Of a stretch of DNA of 30,647 nucleotides, positions 22,256 through 30,647 are shown piece by piece (position 1 is the stretch's first letter; the number at the start of each line of letters is the position of its first letter). A program made the position numbers and the translations under genes. The DNA comes from Blastocatellia bacterium. GTDB taxonomy: Bacteria; Acidobacteriota; Blastocatellia; Pyrinomonadales; Pyrinomonadaceae. The stretch lies in contig DNND01000041.1 of the NCBI GenBank assembly GCA_003488005.1, positions 1 through 30,647 on the forward strand. The letters are read 5' to 3'. The notes below the pieces were generated by a model. The model saw nothing but the letters and a program-made list of their open reading frames with translations. It was not told where the DNA came from and did no database searches.

Positions 22256-25096
22256 TCAGCGCCAGTCGCCGACGAGCACAAACGGCGCCCAATAGAATGG
22301 TGCGCTGTATTTCTTGCCTGAGATCATTGCGAGTTGGGCTTCGCGCAAGGCAGTTGCCGGTGAGGCGGTTTTCGATGCCAGTAATCTCTTGTAAAAGTCA
22401 GTCATCAAATCCGCGGTCGATTTGTCGGCCACCGACCACAGACTGACGCCGACAGTTGGCGCGCCGGCATACATGAACGCGCGCGTCAGGCCCATCACGC
22501 CTTCGCCGCGTTTCTCTTTTCCCAAACCTGTTTCGCATGCGGAAAGCATGACTAGCGGCGAACCCAGTTTCAGATTGAAGACTTCGTCGGTCCGCAAAAA
22601 GCCGTCCGCGTTTTTGTTGCCGACAAGCGAAAGCACCAGGCCGGTGAACTGCGGCCGCTCGGCATTCAACAAGCCGTGGGTGGCAACATGCACGATGCGA
22701 TATTTGCTGATGTCGCGCGCTTCGACGTTATCTTCGCTAGCATCAAGATCCAGCCACACATCGGCCTGCGCGCCCGAAGCTTTGGCGAGTTTCACAATCT
22801 GTTCGGCTTCCGCGCGCGTCCCGGCGAGTCGTGCCAGCGGCAAGCCTTCCATCTTGGTTGACTCGGCTGACGTTGCGGCGTCTTGTCCGGCCACATCCGC
22901 AAGCGCGCTTTGAATTCCCAAGCCACGCGTTTCTGCATTTGGCGAAGACGCGGCCGTGCGCGCGCGCGTGTCTTTGGAATTGAAAACCGGATCGGCAACT
23001 ATCAACATCGCGTTGCCGCTGCGGTTGGCTTCCTGCTGCCTGATGGCGCCGACGACGGACGCCGAAGGCGCGTAGATGATCTCGTTGGTCTTAACCAGAT
23101 ACGACAATGACGAATAATCCGCGCTGGCCGCCGAGCTCACTAACGCTTCAAAAGGCACGTAATTCAGCGCGCCGTCAGCAACGATCAGCAGACGTTTGTC
23201 GGCGATTGCGCCTGCCGCGGGTTCGAGCGCGCCTTTGTAAAGCGCGTTTGAAGCAGTGACAAACGCTGCGGCGTCTTCAGCAAATGGCGTTGCACTAACG
23301 CCAAGCCCGCGCTGCGAATCAGCCATCACGTCGATACCGACGATGCGACGCTGAAGTTTGGTGGGAATTAATTGCGCGCGCAGATCGGTGGCGAGTTTCT
23401 CAACCACGGGCCGCGCTGGAAGTTTGTAGAGGCTGACGCCCGACTTGCTGACGGCCCAAAGATAAGAAGCATCCGATTGCAAACTGTATTCAAGCAAGAA
23501 CGTCTGATCGTCGAGCACGCGTTGCTGCACATCGGCGAGCGAGAGCGGCTGGCCGCCAGTCAGGCTGGCATAGCGCGGGCTCGCAGTTCTGATCTGGTTT
23601 TCAATGTCGTCAAAATCTGTTTGCAGCTTTTCCAGTTCCGCTTCCAGCTCTGACGGTTTTTTCTTTTGCTGGTCCGGGTTCAGATTGACTCCCAAAAGAT
23701 CTTCCGCAATCTCCTGCTGCCGATCGAGATTGTCCTGTTTGCGCTTCAATAATTCGGCGGGAATGCCTTCGGTGATCGAAGTTCCGCTTTCACTTAACAG
23801 GTCGAGCAGCGAACGCGCACGCGATTGTTCGGAAACCTTGAATGCTTCAGCGGCATAATCGAGCGCTTTGCCGGAAAGCGGACCGCTACCGGCCGGCGCT
23901 GTCAGCAAAGAGATTTCCGCCAGGTCAGCGGTTGTCTCGTCAAACACATCTTTAGTAGTGGCGAGGAAAGTGGTGCGCGCTTCATCTGCGCGCAAACTAC
24001 CTGAACGCAGCGTCTCGATTGTCTGGAGCGCGTCGCGATAATTTTTCACCGCTGATTCGCGCAACGACAGGGATTTCTTTGCGTCAGTTTCCTGCACGCC
24101 CTGGAGCCACAAACTTTTGCCCAGGCCGCGCTGCGCAGGCCAAATCAGATCGAAACGCTTGTCATCCTGCGCACCCTTGATTGCTTCCGCGTATGCCTTG
24201 CTTGCATCTTTGAGACGCCCTTGACGTAAGGCGATATCGCCCAGACTAGTTCGCGCGGCGGCACGAAAGCGTCGCGTTTGGCCCAGCTTCGTAATTCCAC
24301 CCAGGCTGCTGCCCGCGGCATCAAGCGCATTCTGAAAATGTTTTTTCGCCGACTCCAAATCGTTTTGCGCAAAGGCGACTCGACCCATACCCAGCTCGTA
24401 ACTGGAGTAAACGATCGAAACCCGATACTCGTCGAGTTCCTTCTTTGCTTCCAAGGCGACAGTAACTGCGCTGACCGGCGCTTCGACTGAAACGCGGCCC
24501 GTGGTTGCCGCACCCATGATCGCACCGAAGCCGCCAAAGCGGCGGCCCACTTTTGATGCAGTGCCTTCGGGCTTTTTCACCTGCATCTGTCCGTACGCTG
24601 AACTCGCTTCCGCCAAACGGCCCAGGCGATAGTTAACGTCGCCGATCTTTGCCAGCATCAGGTTTGCGTTAAATTTATCGTCAGCAATGTTGGCGTTGGC
24701 CAGACGACTGTCGACCAGACTGGCCGCGGCCGCGGTCTGTTCGTTCTTCCTATCGGCGCCGACAAAGCCTTCCAGCGCGTGCTTGTAATGTTCCAGCGCA
24801 ACGTTGTATTCACCCTGACGCAAATACAGATCGCCGAGTTCGTTCTCGGTCGCAGCAATGCCGTGATTATTCTTAGCGGCGGTGTAGAGATTCAACGCCT
24901 TTTGTAGTTGCGAAAGTGCCTGATCGCTTTTGCCGCGCTTTAAGAGATGCCGTCCTTCCTGCAAAGCAGCGCCGGCTTGATCAGTTTGCGGCAAATTCAC
25001 GGCAGCGCTGGCGGGTCGCGGCGCGATGAAACTAAAACCGAGTAACAGAGTCGCACCCAACACGACGACATAGAACGCCTTCAGCGGTGAATTCAC
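22256..25096 (-). CDS. secreted TPR-CHAT caspase-like protease
   Basis: 946 aa from a GTG start with AGGAGGA seven bases upstream. Signal peptide 1-31 (VVVLGATLLLGFSFIAPRPA). Residues ~40-420 are TPR-type helical repeats (e.g. ALSQLQKALNLYTAAKNNHG, LYLRQGEYNVALEHYKHALE). A coiled helical region follows (~430-520). The CHAT domain (clan CD, caspase/separase-like) occupies about 640-946 with catalytic H807 (HVATHGLLN) and C854 (LSACETGLG). Both are intact, so an active cysteine protease is likely, acting outside the cytoplasm. TPRs would bind partners or regulate. It is the last gene of a three-gene operon, 21 bp after the DUF4384 gene. Confidence 0.93.
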   Translation of the reverse strand: MNSPLKAFYVVVLGATLLLGFSFIAPRPASAAVNLPQTDQAGAALQEGRHLLKRGKSDQALSQLQKALNLYTAAKNNHGIAATENELGDLYLRQGEYNVALEHYKHALEGFVGADRKNEQTAAAASLVDSRLANANIADDKFNANLMLAKIGDVNYRLGRLAEASSAYGQMQVKKPEGTASKVGRRFGGFGAIMGAATTGRVSVEAPVSAVTVALEAKKELDEYRVSIVYSSYELGMGRVAFAQNDLESAKKHFQNALDAAGSSLGGITKLGQTRRFRAAARTSLGDIALRQGRLKDASKAYAEAIKGAQDDKRFDLIWPAQRGLGKSLWLQGVQETDAKKSLSLRESAVKNYRDALQTIETLRSGSLRADEARTTFLATTKDVFDETTADLAEISLLTAPAGSGPLSGKALDYAAEAFKVSEQSRARSLLDLLSESGTSITEGIPAELLKRKQDNLDRQQEIAEDLLGVNLNPDQQKKKPSELEAELEKLQTDFDDIENQIRTASPRYASLTGGQPLSLADVQQRVLDDQTFLLEYSLQSDASYLWAVSKSGVSLYKLPARPVVEKLATDLRAQLIPTKLQRRIVGIDVMADSQRGLGVSATPFAEDAAAFVTASNALYKGALEPAAGAIADKRLLIVADGALNYVPFEALVSSAASADYSSLSYLVKTNEIIYAPSASVVGAIRQQEANRSGNAMLIVADPVFNSKDTRARTAASSPNAETRGLGIQSALADVAGQDAATSAESTKMEGLPLARLAGTRAEAEQIVKLAKASGAQADVWLDLDASEDNVEARDISKYRIVHVATHGLLNAERPQFTGLVLSLVGNKNADGFLRTDEVFNLKLGSPLVMLSACETGLGKEKRGEGVMGLTRAFMYAGAPTVGVSLWSVADKSTADLMTDFYKRLLASKTASPATALREAQLAMISGKKYSAPFYWAPFVLVGDWR

Positions 25097-25117
25097 TTTA
25101 ACTCCTCCTGCTTTTTA

Positions 25118-26035
25118 CTACGGCTGCACTTCCTCGAACTCTGAATCCAGCTTGCTGAGAGCGTTGTGAACCAGCTCAACCGTGGTCACGAGAATTGCCT
25201 TGCTGCTGGAAGCCGTCAACATGATCAATGATGGTTCCGGATCGTCGCGGTTAAGACCGATGCCCCGAGTGGCGGCTCGGTGTTCCTTCGAAGTTTGAGA
25301 TACGCCAACGCCGGTAGCCTTTGAAGTTTGTGCCGCGCCGCTTAACTCGTTTTGAATCTGGGCCCAAAGTTCTGAGCTGGGATGCCACGGACACTTGCCG
25401 GCATTCTCACGGCAGAAGCTAATTAGATCATCTTCAATAGGAGCGCCAGCCAGCGGTTCGCGTGTGAACACGAAATAAAGTTTCTCCGCGCCGGGATATT
25501 GATCAAATGTCAGCCAGCGCAGTCTTTCTTCAGCGGACAGGCTGGAGGGAATTTCAAAAGGGACATGGGCCTGGATGTAATTGCCGGCTTCATCAAGTTC
25601 CTGATCCGGATAAATCATTGTCGCCGGCCCACCGTTGGTGGTGTTGAATATGTAGAGATATCCGTCCGTATTAGTCTCAAGCAAAAACCTGACGTGGTCA
25701 CCTTTGCGAAATGCGTGCGTCGGATCGGTGCGCACCGCCAAACCATTCGAGTCACGCATGAAAAGCGTCAGGCCCAACCCCATGCGTGGCAACCCTTTTT
25801 TCGACGCGCCGGAAGTTGTAGCACCACCACTAACCGGCCCCGGCGTCGAGCCAGGCGTCGGCTTCGGCCGCCGATGCGTGCGCTTTGCGGGTGGCGTATT
25901 TCCTTTATCAGTTGTTTTGGGACGCGTGGTCATAAACGCGCCGCGCACGTCCTCATCCTGCTGCGCCAAAACAGGCAGCGCGCTAAACGCAAAAAGCAGC
26001 ATTAGCAGACCAGGAAATATCGGCTTGCTTGTCAT
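25118..26035 (-). CDS. secreted DUF4384 domain protein
   Basis: 305 aa; ATG at 26035 preceded by AAGGAGATG. Signal peptide 1-24 (LLMLLFAFSALPVLAQ). A low-complexity Pro/Thr/Gly linker (~45-75) is followed by one DUF4384 domain (~85-215): LETNTDGYLYIFNTTNGGPA, MIYPDQELDEAGNYIQA, GAEKLYFVFTREPL. Two cysteines in SFCRENAGKCPW may form a disulfide. The domain matches the kinase ectodomain next door (see 26076). It lies between the kinase (40-bp gap) and the CHAT gene (21-bp gap), all on one strand, so co-transcription is likely. Role as ligand, adaptor or sensor partner is inference. Confidence 0.87.
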   Translation of the reverse strand: MTSKPIFPGLLMLLFAFSALPVLAQQDEDVRGAFMTTRPKTTDKGNTPPAKRTHRRPKPTPGSTPGPVSGGATTSGASKKGLPRMGLGLTLFMRDSNGLAVRTDPTHAFRKGDHVRFLLETNTDGYLYIFNTTNGGPATMIYPDQELDEAGNYIQAHVPFEIPSSLSAEERLRWLTFDQYPGAEKLYFVFTREPLAGAPIEDDLISFCRENAGKCPWHPSSELWAQIQNELSGAAQTSKATGVGVSQTSKEHRAATRGIGLNRDDPEPSLIMLTASSSKAILVTTVELVHNALSKLDSEFEEVQP

Positions 26036-26075
26036 TGCAGAAACATCTCCTTTAAACAAAGTACAGTTGGCAAAT

Positions 26076-28064
26076 CTATTTGTGTTCAATTCTGACCTGA
26101 AAAATTACGGGCCCTGAATTCTTCGCCGCCGGCACTTTCAAAGCTACGTACGGCGCGGCCGCATCTTTATTGTTGAGTTCGGTCACTGGCGTGCTCGTTT
26201 GGTGTTGGGCTAGAAAATCGCGCAACTCTGTTTGTTCAGAATCGCCCAGCGGTTTGCCCGTTGCCTGCTGAGTCAAAAACGCTGGTGAGCTGAGGCGGTC
26301 GGGAGAAAAAATAATCGTGTAGTTTTCGCTGCCGGGCTTCTTGTCCAATTCCAGCCAATGCTCGAGCCCACTGGGAAAACTAAAATCGCCGCCCTTGACC
26401 ACCTGATTGTTTTCCAATCCGGAAATCGAGGCAGGCTTTTCCGTCAGGAATGCGGTCGGCTGATTTTGTTCGCCTGGTCCAATAACATAAACGTAGCCAT
26501 TCGCCGCGAATTCAAAATGAAACTTGAAGGCCTGACCGGATTTTAGAGGTACGGCCCCGGCGACACGCACCGGCTCGGCCACCGGTTCGTTCGGCAAAGT
26601 CTCGAGCCAATAACGTCCGAATTCGCTGGTTGCTACTGCCGGGTCAGTTGCCGATGTCGCTTTCTTTTCAGTCGCGGTCCCACTGCCTGGCTTGCTCTTG
26701 AACCAACTGAAAGCAAAAATACCGCCAACTCCAACTACGGCAAGAACGACCAGCAAGAAAATGGCGCCGCCGATTAGCAGTCCTTTACCGCCACGCTTTT
26801 GCTGGGCCAACGGAATTTCCATCGCCGGTTGCCGGCGTGGAACAGTTACACTCGAACCGAGATCCATATCAGCCGCGCCACGTTTTGCCGGCTGGGGGAC
26901 CATAATCGGTCCTGCGTTTCCTGGTGCTGCTGCGGGACGTTGCGCACTGGTCGGTATTGCATCAACCGTAACAATCGTCGCCGCGTTCACATCTGATTTT
27001 GTACTGACCGCGCCCGGTATGCCGTGCGTATGCGAAGTGGAACCTTCGACGTGCGGGATGTCAGCAATGGTGCGGTCAACCGAAAGCTGAGGCGCGTTGG
27101 CCAACGCCGCACGTAACTCAGCAGCGAGCTCTCCGGCGGTAGCCTGCCGGTCGACTCGGTCCTTGGCAATGGCACGAGCAATGGCATCGCTAAAAGCGAG
27201 CGGCACGCCGGGAGCCTTTTCAACTAACGGTGGTGGCGTTACCGAAACGTGATCGCGGCGCAACTCGTGCAAAGTTGCCGCCGAATACGGGCGGCGGCCT
27301 GTGATCATTTCATAAACGACCAAACCCAAACTGTAAATGTCGGCACGGCCGTCAATCTCGAGGTTGCCATCGCGCGACAGCTCGCCCCACTGCTCCGGCG
27401 ACATGTAATAAGGCGTACCCAGCACTTGCCCAGCCATGGTTAGTTCAGTAGTGCCACTGCTTTCAACGCCGGCTATCTCACGCATCTTCGCGATGCCCAG
27501 GTCAAGCAACTTAATGGTGGGCTCGCCGCCGGTAGTTGCTTTCCCAATCATGATGTTTTCCGGTTTCAGATCGCGATGGACCACCCCCATCGCATGGGCC
27601 GTGTTCAGGACGCTCATGATTGGTTCGAGAATTTCAAAAGCTTCGGCTGCGGACGACGGGCCGCGCTTTTTTATTTCGGCGTCGAGCGTGTGGCCCTCGA
27701 CGTACTCCATCACCATGTAGATGTTGCCGTCGGCCGCCGTTCGCAGATCGTAAACCGTAACCGCGTTGGCATGACGAAAGCGGCGCGCGGCCTGGCCTTC
27801 GCGGCGAAAGCGTCGCAACCACTCGGCGTTGGTTCTAACTTCCTGCGGCAGGATCTTGATCGCCACCCGATCGCCCAGCAGGATATGCCGCGCCAGGTAG
27901 ACAGCGCCCATGCCGCCTTTGCCCAGCAGCGTTTCAATCTTGTACTGACCGTCCAGGACTGTCCCGACGATGGAGGACGGATCGTCTTCCAAAACTTCGC
28001 CATCTATCGGGCAGAAGCTGGTGCTGTCCTCATACTTTGATTTGCAGATGGTGCAGTACTTCAT
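26076..28064 (-). CDS. transmembrane Ser/Thr protein kinase with zinc ribbon and DUF4384 ectodomain
   Basis: 662 aa. N-terminal zinc ribbon (C4, C7, C18: CTICKSKYEDSTSFCPIDG). Kinase domain ~40-310: glycine loop LLGKGGMGAVYLARH (47-60), Lys70 (VAIK), HRD Asp165 (VVHRDLKPEN), DLG Asp188 in place of DFG, and SPE at 222-224; all catalytic residues are present. A Pro/Ala-rich juxtamembrane stretch (~330-425) leads to one membrane span (428-452, GLLIGGAIFLLVVLAVVGVG). Outside is a DUF4384 domain (~495-600: FHFEFAANGYVYVIGPG, ENYTIIFSPDRLS). Hanks-type (PknB-like) architecture. First gene of the operon with the DUF4384 and CHAT genes. The ATG at 28064 starts the ribbon and has no SD. Confidence 0.94.
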   Translation of the reverse strand: MKYCTICKSKYEDSTSFCPIDGEVLEDDPSSIVGTVLDGQYKIETLLGKGGMGAVYLARHILLGDRVAIKILPQEVRTNAEWLRRFRREGQAARRFRHANAVTVYDLRTAADGNIYMVMEYVEGHTLDAEIKKRGPSSAAEAFEILEPIMSVLNTAHAMGVVHRDLKPENIMIGKATTGGEPTIKLLDLGIAKMREIAGVESSGTTELTMAGQVLGTPYYMSPEQWGELSRDGNLEIDGRADIYSLGLVVYEMITGRRPYSAATLHELRRDHVSVTPPPLVEKAPGVPLAFSDAIARAIAKDRVDRQATAGELAAELRAALANAPQLSVDRTIADIPHVEGSTSHTHGIPGAVSTKSDVNAATIVTVDAIPTSAQRPAAAPGNAGPIMVPQPAKRGAADMDLGSSVTVPRRQPAMEIPLAQQKRGGKGLLIGGAIFLLVVLAVVGVGGIFAFSWFKSKPGSGTATEKKATSATDPAVATSEFGRYWLETLPNEPVAEPVRVAGAVPLKSGQAFKFHFEFAANGYVYVIGPGEQNQPTAFLTEKPASISGLENNQVVKGGDFSFPSGLEHWLELDKKPGSENYTIIFSPDRLSSPAFLTQQATGKPLGDSEQTELRDFLAQHQTSTPVTELNNKDAAAPYVALKVPAAKNSGPVIFQVRIEHK

Positions 28065-28206
28065 GCGGGCTTAATTCGAAAGCAAGCTACGGTCGAACGT
28101 CAGCATTTGCAGACGGGTAGTCTAACATACGGTCCGTCCGCTGACAGGTTACCGGTGCGGCAATCGGTACTATTTGCAGGTCGATTTGAGTCGACTGAGT
28201 GATAAT

Positions 28207-28355
28207 GAGGTCAGTACCGTCCGCGGTAGCGTATGGGTTCAGACAACGCCAATTTTCGATTTGCCGATTGCCGATTCGCCCGAGCGAGCATTAGATACCA
28301 ATCGGAAATCTGCAATCGAGGCACCCATCCGCTACCGCGGACGGTACTGACCCCA
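28207..28355. repeat. inverted REP-A pair around a heptamer array
   Basis: REP-A variants at 28207-28242 (AGGTCAGTACCGTCCGCGGT) and, inverted, at 28322-28355 (CTACCGCGGACGGTACTGAC) flank a GATTGCCGATT-type 7-bp array at about 28256-28285. This 28065-28405 gap has no gene. It separates the phosphorylase from the kinase operon. Confidence 0.7.
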
Positions 28356-28405
28356 TTGCCACTGCGATACGTTTAATTCAAACTGCATCTTGTGCTTGGC
28401 GGGTG

Positions 28406-30589
28406 TTATTTATAAATTCGCCTGGCATACTCGGCCACCATCCGGTCGCTATTAAACTCGGGCCCAAGCGTGGTTATCGAGCGTTTCATCATCCAGATCC
28501 ATTTGCGCGGCAGACCTTCGCCGTCACGATCATAATAAAGAGGAACGACTTCCTGCTCGAGCGTGCGATATAGCGATTCGGCATCGCTCGCGTCGACGTC
28601 ATTGGACGATTCGACGCCATTGCCAATCGCAAATCCGTTAGTGCCGTCGTACCCTTCCAGCCACCAGCCATCGAGCACTGAAAGATTTAAGCCGCCGTTC
28701 ATCGCGACTTTCTCGCCGCTGGTGCCCGACGCTTCGAGCGGACGCCGGGGAACGTTCAACCAAACATCGACCGACTGGACCAACTGGCGCGCGATTTCCT
28801 GATCATAGTCGTCAATAAAAACTGCGCGGTCTTTCAGCCGTTCGTCATGCTTCCACCTGGCCACTTCCTGAAGAATCATTTTTGCTTCGGAGTCCTGCGG
28901 ATGCGCCTTACCGGCAAATACGAATTGAACCGGACGTTCGTCGTTGTCAATAAGTTTCAGCAGTCGTTCGCTGTCCCTTAACAACAAACTCCAGCGCTTG
29001 TAACCAGCCACGCGCCGCGCAAAGCCGATAGTTAGCGCGTTAGGATCAAACATGAGGCGCGCGGCTTCGGCATACTCGACTGTCTCGCCGCGATTGACGC
29101 GCGCCTGAAACGAACGCTCGCGAACAAAGGCAACCAGCCGCTGCTTCAGCAGCGAGTGCGCGGCCCACAACTCTTCATCCGACAAACGCGCAATGCCCTG
29201 TTCCCAATCCGCCCGCTGCACTAACTTGCCGGCCCAATCCAGGCCAACGTGTTTTTCATAAAGCGCGCGAACTGTCGGCGCCACCCAGGTCGGCGCGTGT
29301 ACGCCATTCGTGACATGCGTAATGGGAACTTCGTCGACAGTTTTCTCCGGCCAAAGCTTTTGCCAAAGCGCGCGTGAAACTTCTCCATGCTTGCGACTGA
29401 CGCCGTTTGTGGACCGGCACATCCGCAACGCCAGCGGTGTCAGACCAAAAGGTTCGACTTTACTTTTCGGATCGATACGGCCTAGACCAAGAAACTCTTC
29501 ATGAGTCAGTCCCAACTGTTGTTCGTAGGCAGATCCAAAGGAACTCTCAATTAAGTCAACTGAGAACTCGTCGTTGCCGGCGGCAACCGGCGTATGCGTG
29601 GTGAAAACGCAGCGCTCGCGCACCAGCGGCATCGCTTCAGCAAAACTCAAGCCGCGCGAATGCATCGTCTCGCGCGCCAACTCGAGCGTTAGAAAAGCAG
29701 AGTGGCCTTCATTAAGATGATAGATATGCGGCTCGATGTTGAGCCGCCGCAATAAGCGCACGCCGCCGATGCCGAGCAACATCTCCTGGACGATCCGCGT
29801 TTCGCGATCGCCGCCGTACAAGTGCCCCGTCACCCAACGATCGGTTTCAGCATTCTCCGCAATATTCGTGTCCAGCAGGTAAAGGGCGACGCGACCAACG
29901 TCCGCGCGCCACACTTGCGCGCGCACTGCGCGTTCGCGAATCAACACTTCAATCAACAAAGGCGAACCGTCTTCACCTTTGACCGGGTGCAGCGGCAATA
30001 TCTCGGGGTCAGTTTCCCGGTACGTTTCCTGTTGCCAACCTTCGCGATTCAAACTTTGCCGGAAATATCCCTGGTGATAAAGCAAGCCAACCGCCACCAA
30101 AGGCAAACGCAAATCGCTCGCCGACTTCAAATGATCCCCGGCAAGGATGCCGAGGCCGCCCGAATAAAGCGGCAGCGAGTTGTGAACGCCAAACTCGGCG
30201 CAGAAGTATGCAACCGGATGGTCAGGAGTGATCGTCGGTCCGCTTTCCGCATTGGACCAGTCCTGGCCCAAGCCCGGGGTGGCGGCGCTGGAGTTGAGAT
30301 CCATGTATTCCGAGAAATCGTTTGCCAGCTTGCTTACTCGTTCGCAGTAGACGGGATCGTTGGCCATCTCAGCGAGCCGGTATTCCGAGACTCGCGACAA
30401 CAGGAGGCGTGGGTTGTGTTCACACTCTTCCCAAATCGCGGGCGCCAACTCGCGAAAGCAACCAGCGCCATCGCGCGACCAGCTCCACCAATAATTCCAG
30501 GAGATTCGCTCGAGCGCCTGGAGCGGAGACGGTAAGGTTGAAGTTGCGTTTGATTTGTTAGTGCTCAATTGTTCGATAGTTTCAATCAT
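28406..30589 (-). CDS. glgP: alpha-glucan phosphorylase, short form (GT35)
   Basis: 727 aa from ATG at 30589 (a TTG 12 bases upstream at 30601 is an alternative; neither has an SD). Cleaves terminal alpha-1,4 glucose from glycogen or maltodextrin with phosphate, giving glucose 1-phosphate; cytoplasmic, PLP-dependent. N-terminal DUF3417-type region (PLQALERISWNYWWSWSRDG) marks the short alpha-glucan family form. Substrate-site signature AYFCAEFGVHNSLPLYSGGL, then GILAGDHLKSASDL. The PLP lysine is K627 in EASGTSGEKVAMNGGLN. The C-terminus is complete (VAEYARRIYK). No other glycogen genes are seen in the window; the next repeat starts 20 bp upstream. Confidence 0.94.
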   Translation of the reverse strand: MIETIEQLSTNKSNATSTLPSPLQALERISWNYWWSWSRDGAGCFRELAPAIWEECEHNPRLLLSRVSEYRLAEMANDPVYCERVSKLANDFSEYMDLNSSAATPGLGQDWSNAESGPTITPDHPVAYFCAEFGVHNSLPLYSGGLGILAGDHLKSASDLRLPLVAVGLLYHQGYFRQSLNREGWQQETYRETDPEILPLHPVKGEDGSPLLIEVLIRERAVRAQVWRADVGRVALYLLDTNIAENAETDRWVTGHLYGGDRETRIVQEMLLGIGGVRLLRRLNIEPHIYHLNEGHSAFLTLELARETMHSRGLSFAEAMPLVRERCVFTTHTPVAAGNDEFSVDLIESSFGSAYEQQLGLTHEEFLGLGRIDPKSKVEPFGLTPLALRMCRSTNGVSRKHGEVSRALWQKLWPEKTVDEVPITHVTNGVHAPTWVAPTVRALYEKHVGLDWAGKLVQRADWEQGIARLSDEELWAAHSLLKQRLVAFVRERSFQARVNRGETVEYAEAARLMFDPNALTIGFARRVAGYKRWSLLLRDSERLLKLIDNDERPVQFVFAGKAHPQDSEAKMILQEVARWKHDERLKDRAVFIDDYDQEIARQLVQSVDVWLNVPRRPLEASGTSGEKVAMNGGLNLSVLDGWWLEGYDGTNGFAIGNGVESSNDVDASDAESLYRTLEQEVVPLYYDRDGEGLPRKWIWMMKRSITTLGPEFNSDRMVAEYARRIYK

Positions 30590-30608
30590 ATCAATATTCA
30601 ACCGTTTC

Positions 30609-30647
30609 GCGGCTTTGCCGCCTCCCGTGCGGAAAGGCTTCGCCTTT
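30609..30647. repeat. composite multi-hairpin element, copy 4 (cut by window edge)
   Basis: GCGGC-TTT-GCCGC (30609-30621) followed by GTGCGGAAAGGC-TTC-GCCTTT, the same first two hairpins as at 20362 and 22062, then the window ends. It lies just upstream of glgP. Confidence 0.7.

Noticed and set aside
29822..30535. 237-aa plus-strand frame opposite glgP
   Set aside because: Antisense to a clear phosphorylase; no start signal.

Overview
The window looks like a chromosomal segment of an Acidobacteriota bacterium, most likely Blastocatellia (Pyrinomonadaceae-like). This is inferred from the gene families: a YtxJ-type bacillithiol-linked protein, the small secreted right-handed beta-helix family, a receptor Ser/Thr kinase carrying DUF4384, a TPR-CHAT protease, and an intergenic repeat load typical of that group. 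No rRNA, tRNA or CRISPR array was seen.

Layout. 1-160: a small palindromic element with 16-bp inverted ends. 221-912: DUF971 and ytxJ, translationally coupled on the minus strand. 1272-3808 (plus): a secreted LolA-like protein followed by two tandem, paralogous secreted metzincin-type proteases. 3945-8057 (minus): ettA, a heme-monooxygenase-like ABM protein, a GGQ release-factor-like protein and a zinc alcohol dehydrogenase, separated by dispersed repeats. 8531-11103: a 90-aa orphan, a palindromic element, a serine beta-lactamase-like hydrolase, and a RAYT transposase among its own REP sequences. 11392-16028 resembles a degraded island: an intradiol-dioxygenase pseudogene cut off at a REP, a HEPN-like orphan, a decayed DNA methylase/restriction gene, two multi-pass membrane proteins, a beta-helix protein and a lipoprotein. 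16173-18941: a large subtilisin-like protease with no evident signal peptide and a long C-terminal extension. 19178-20208: three small genes. 20557-21912: an M15-like (DUF5715-type) zinc peptidase. 22256-28064: a compact three-gene operon of transmembrane Ser/Thr kinase with extracytoplasmic DUF4384, secreted DUF4384 protein, and secreted TPR-CHAT caspase-like protease. 28406-30589: a short-form alpha-glucan phosphorylase.

How genes may work together. The strongest functional unit is kinase - DUF4384 - TPR-CHAT (22256-28064): the kinase ectodomain and the next protein share the same domain, and the last protein is a clan CD protease, suggesting a signalling-to-proteolysis module. ytxJ and DUF971 are co-translated. 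The rest are mostly single genes.

Repeats are the second theme. At least seven families are seen: a 16-bp-TIR element, two REP families, a 137-145-bp multi-hairpin element in four copies, an ATCTGCGGAT/ATCCGCAGAT-type inverted family, a long near-palindrome, and dispersed arrays with a 7-bp period. Many of the heptamer arrays start at, or run into, the stop codon of a gene.
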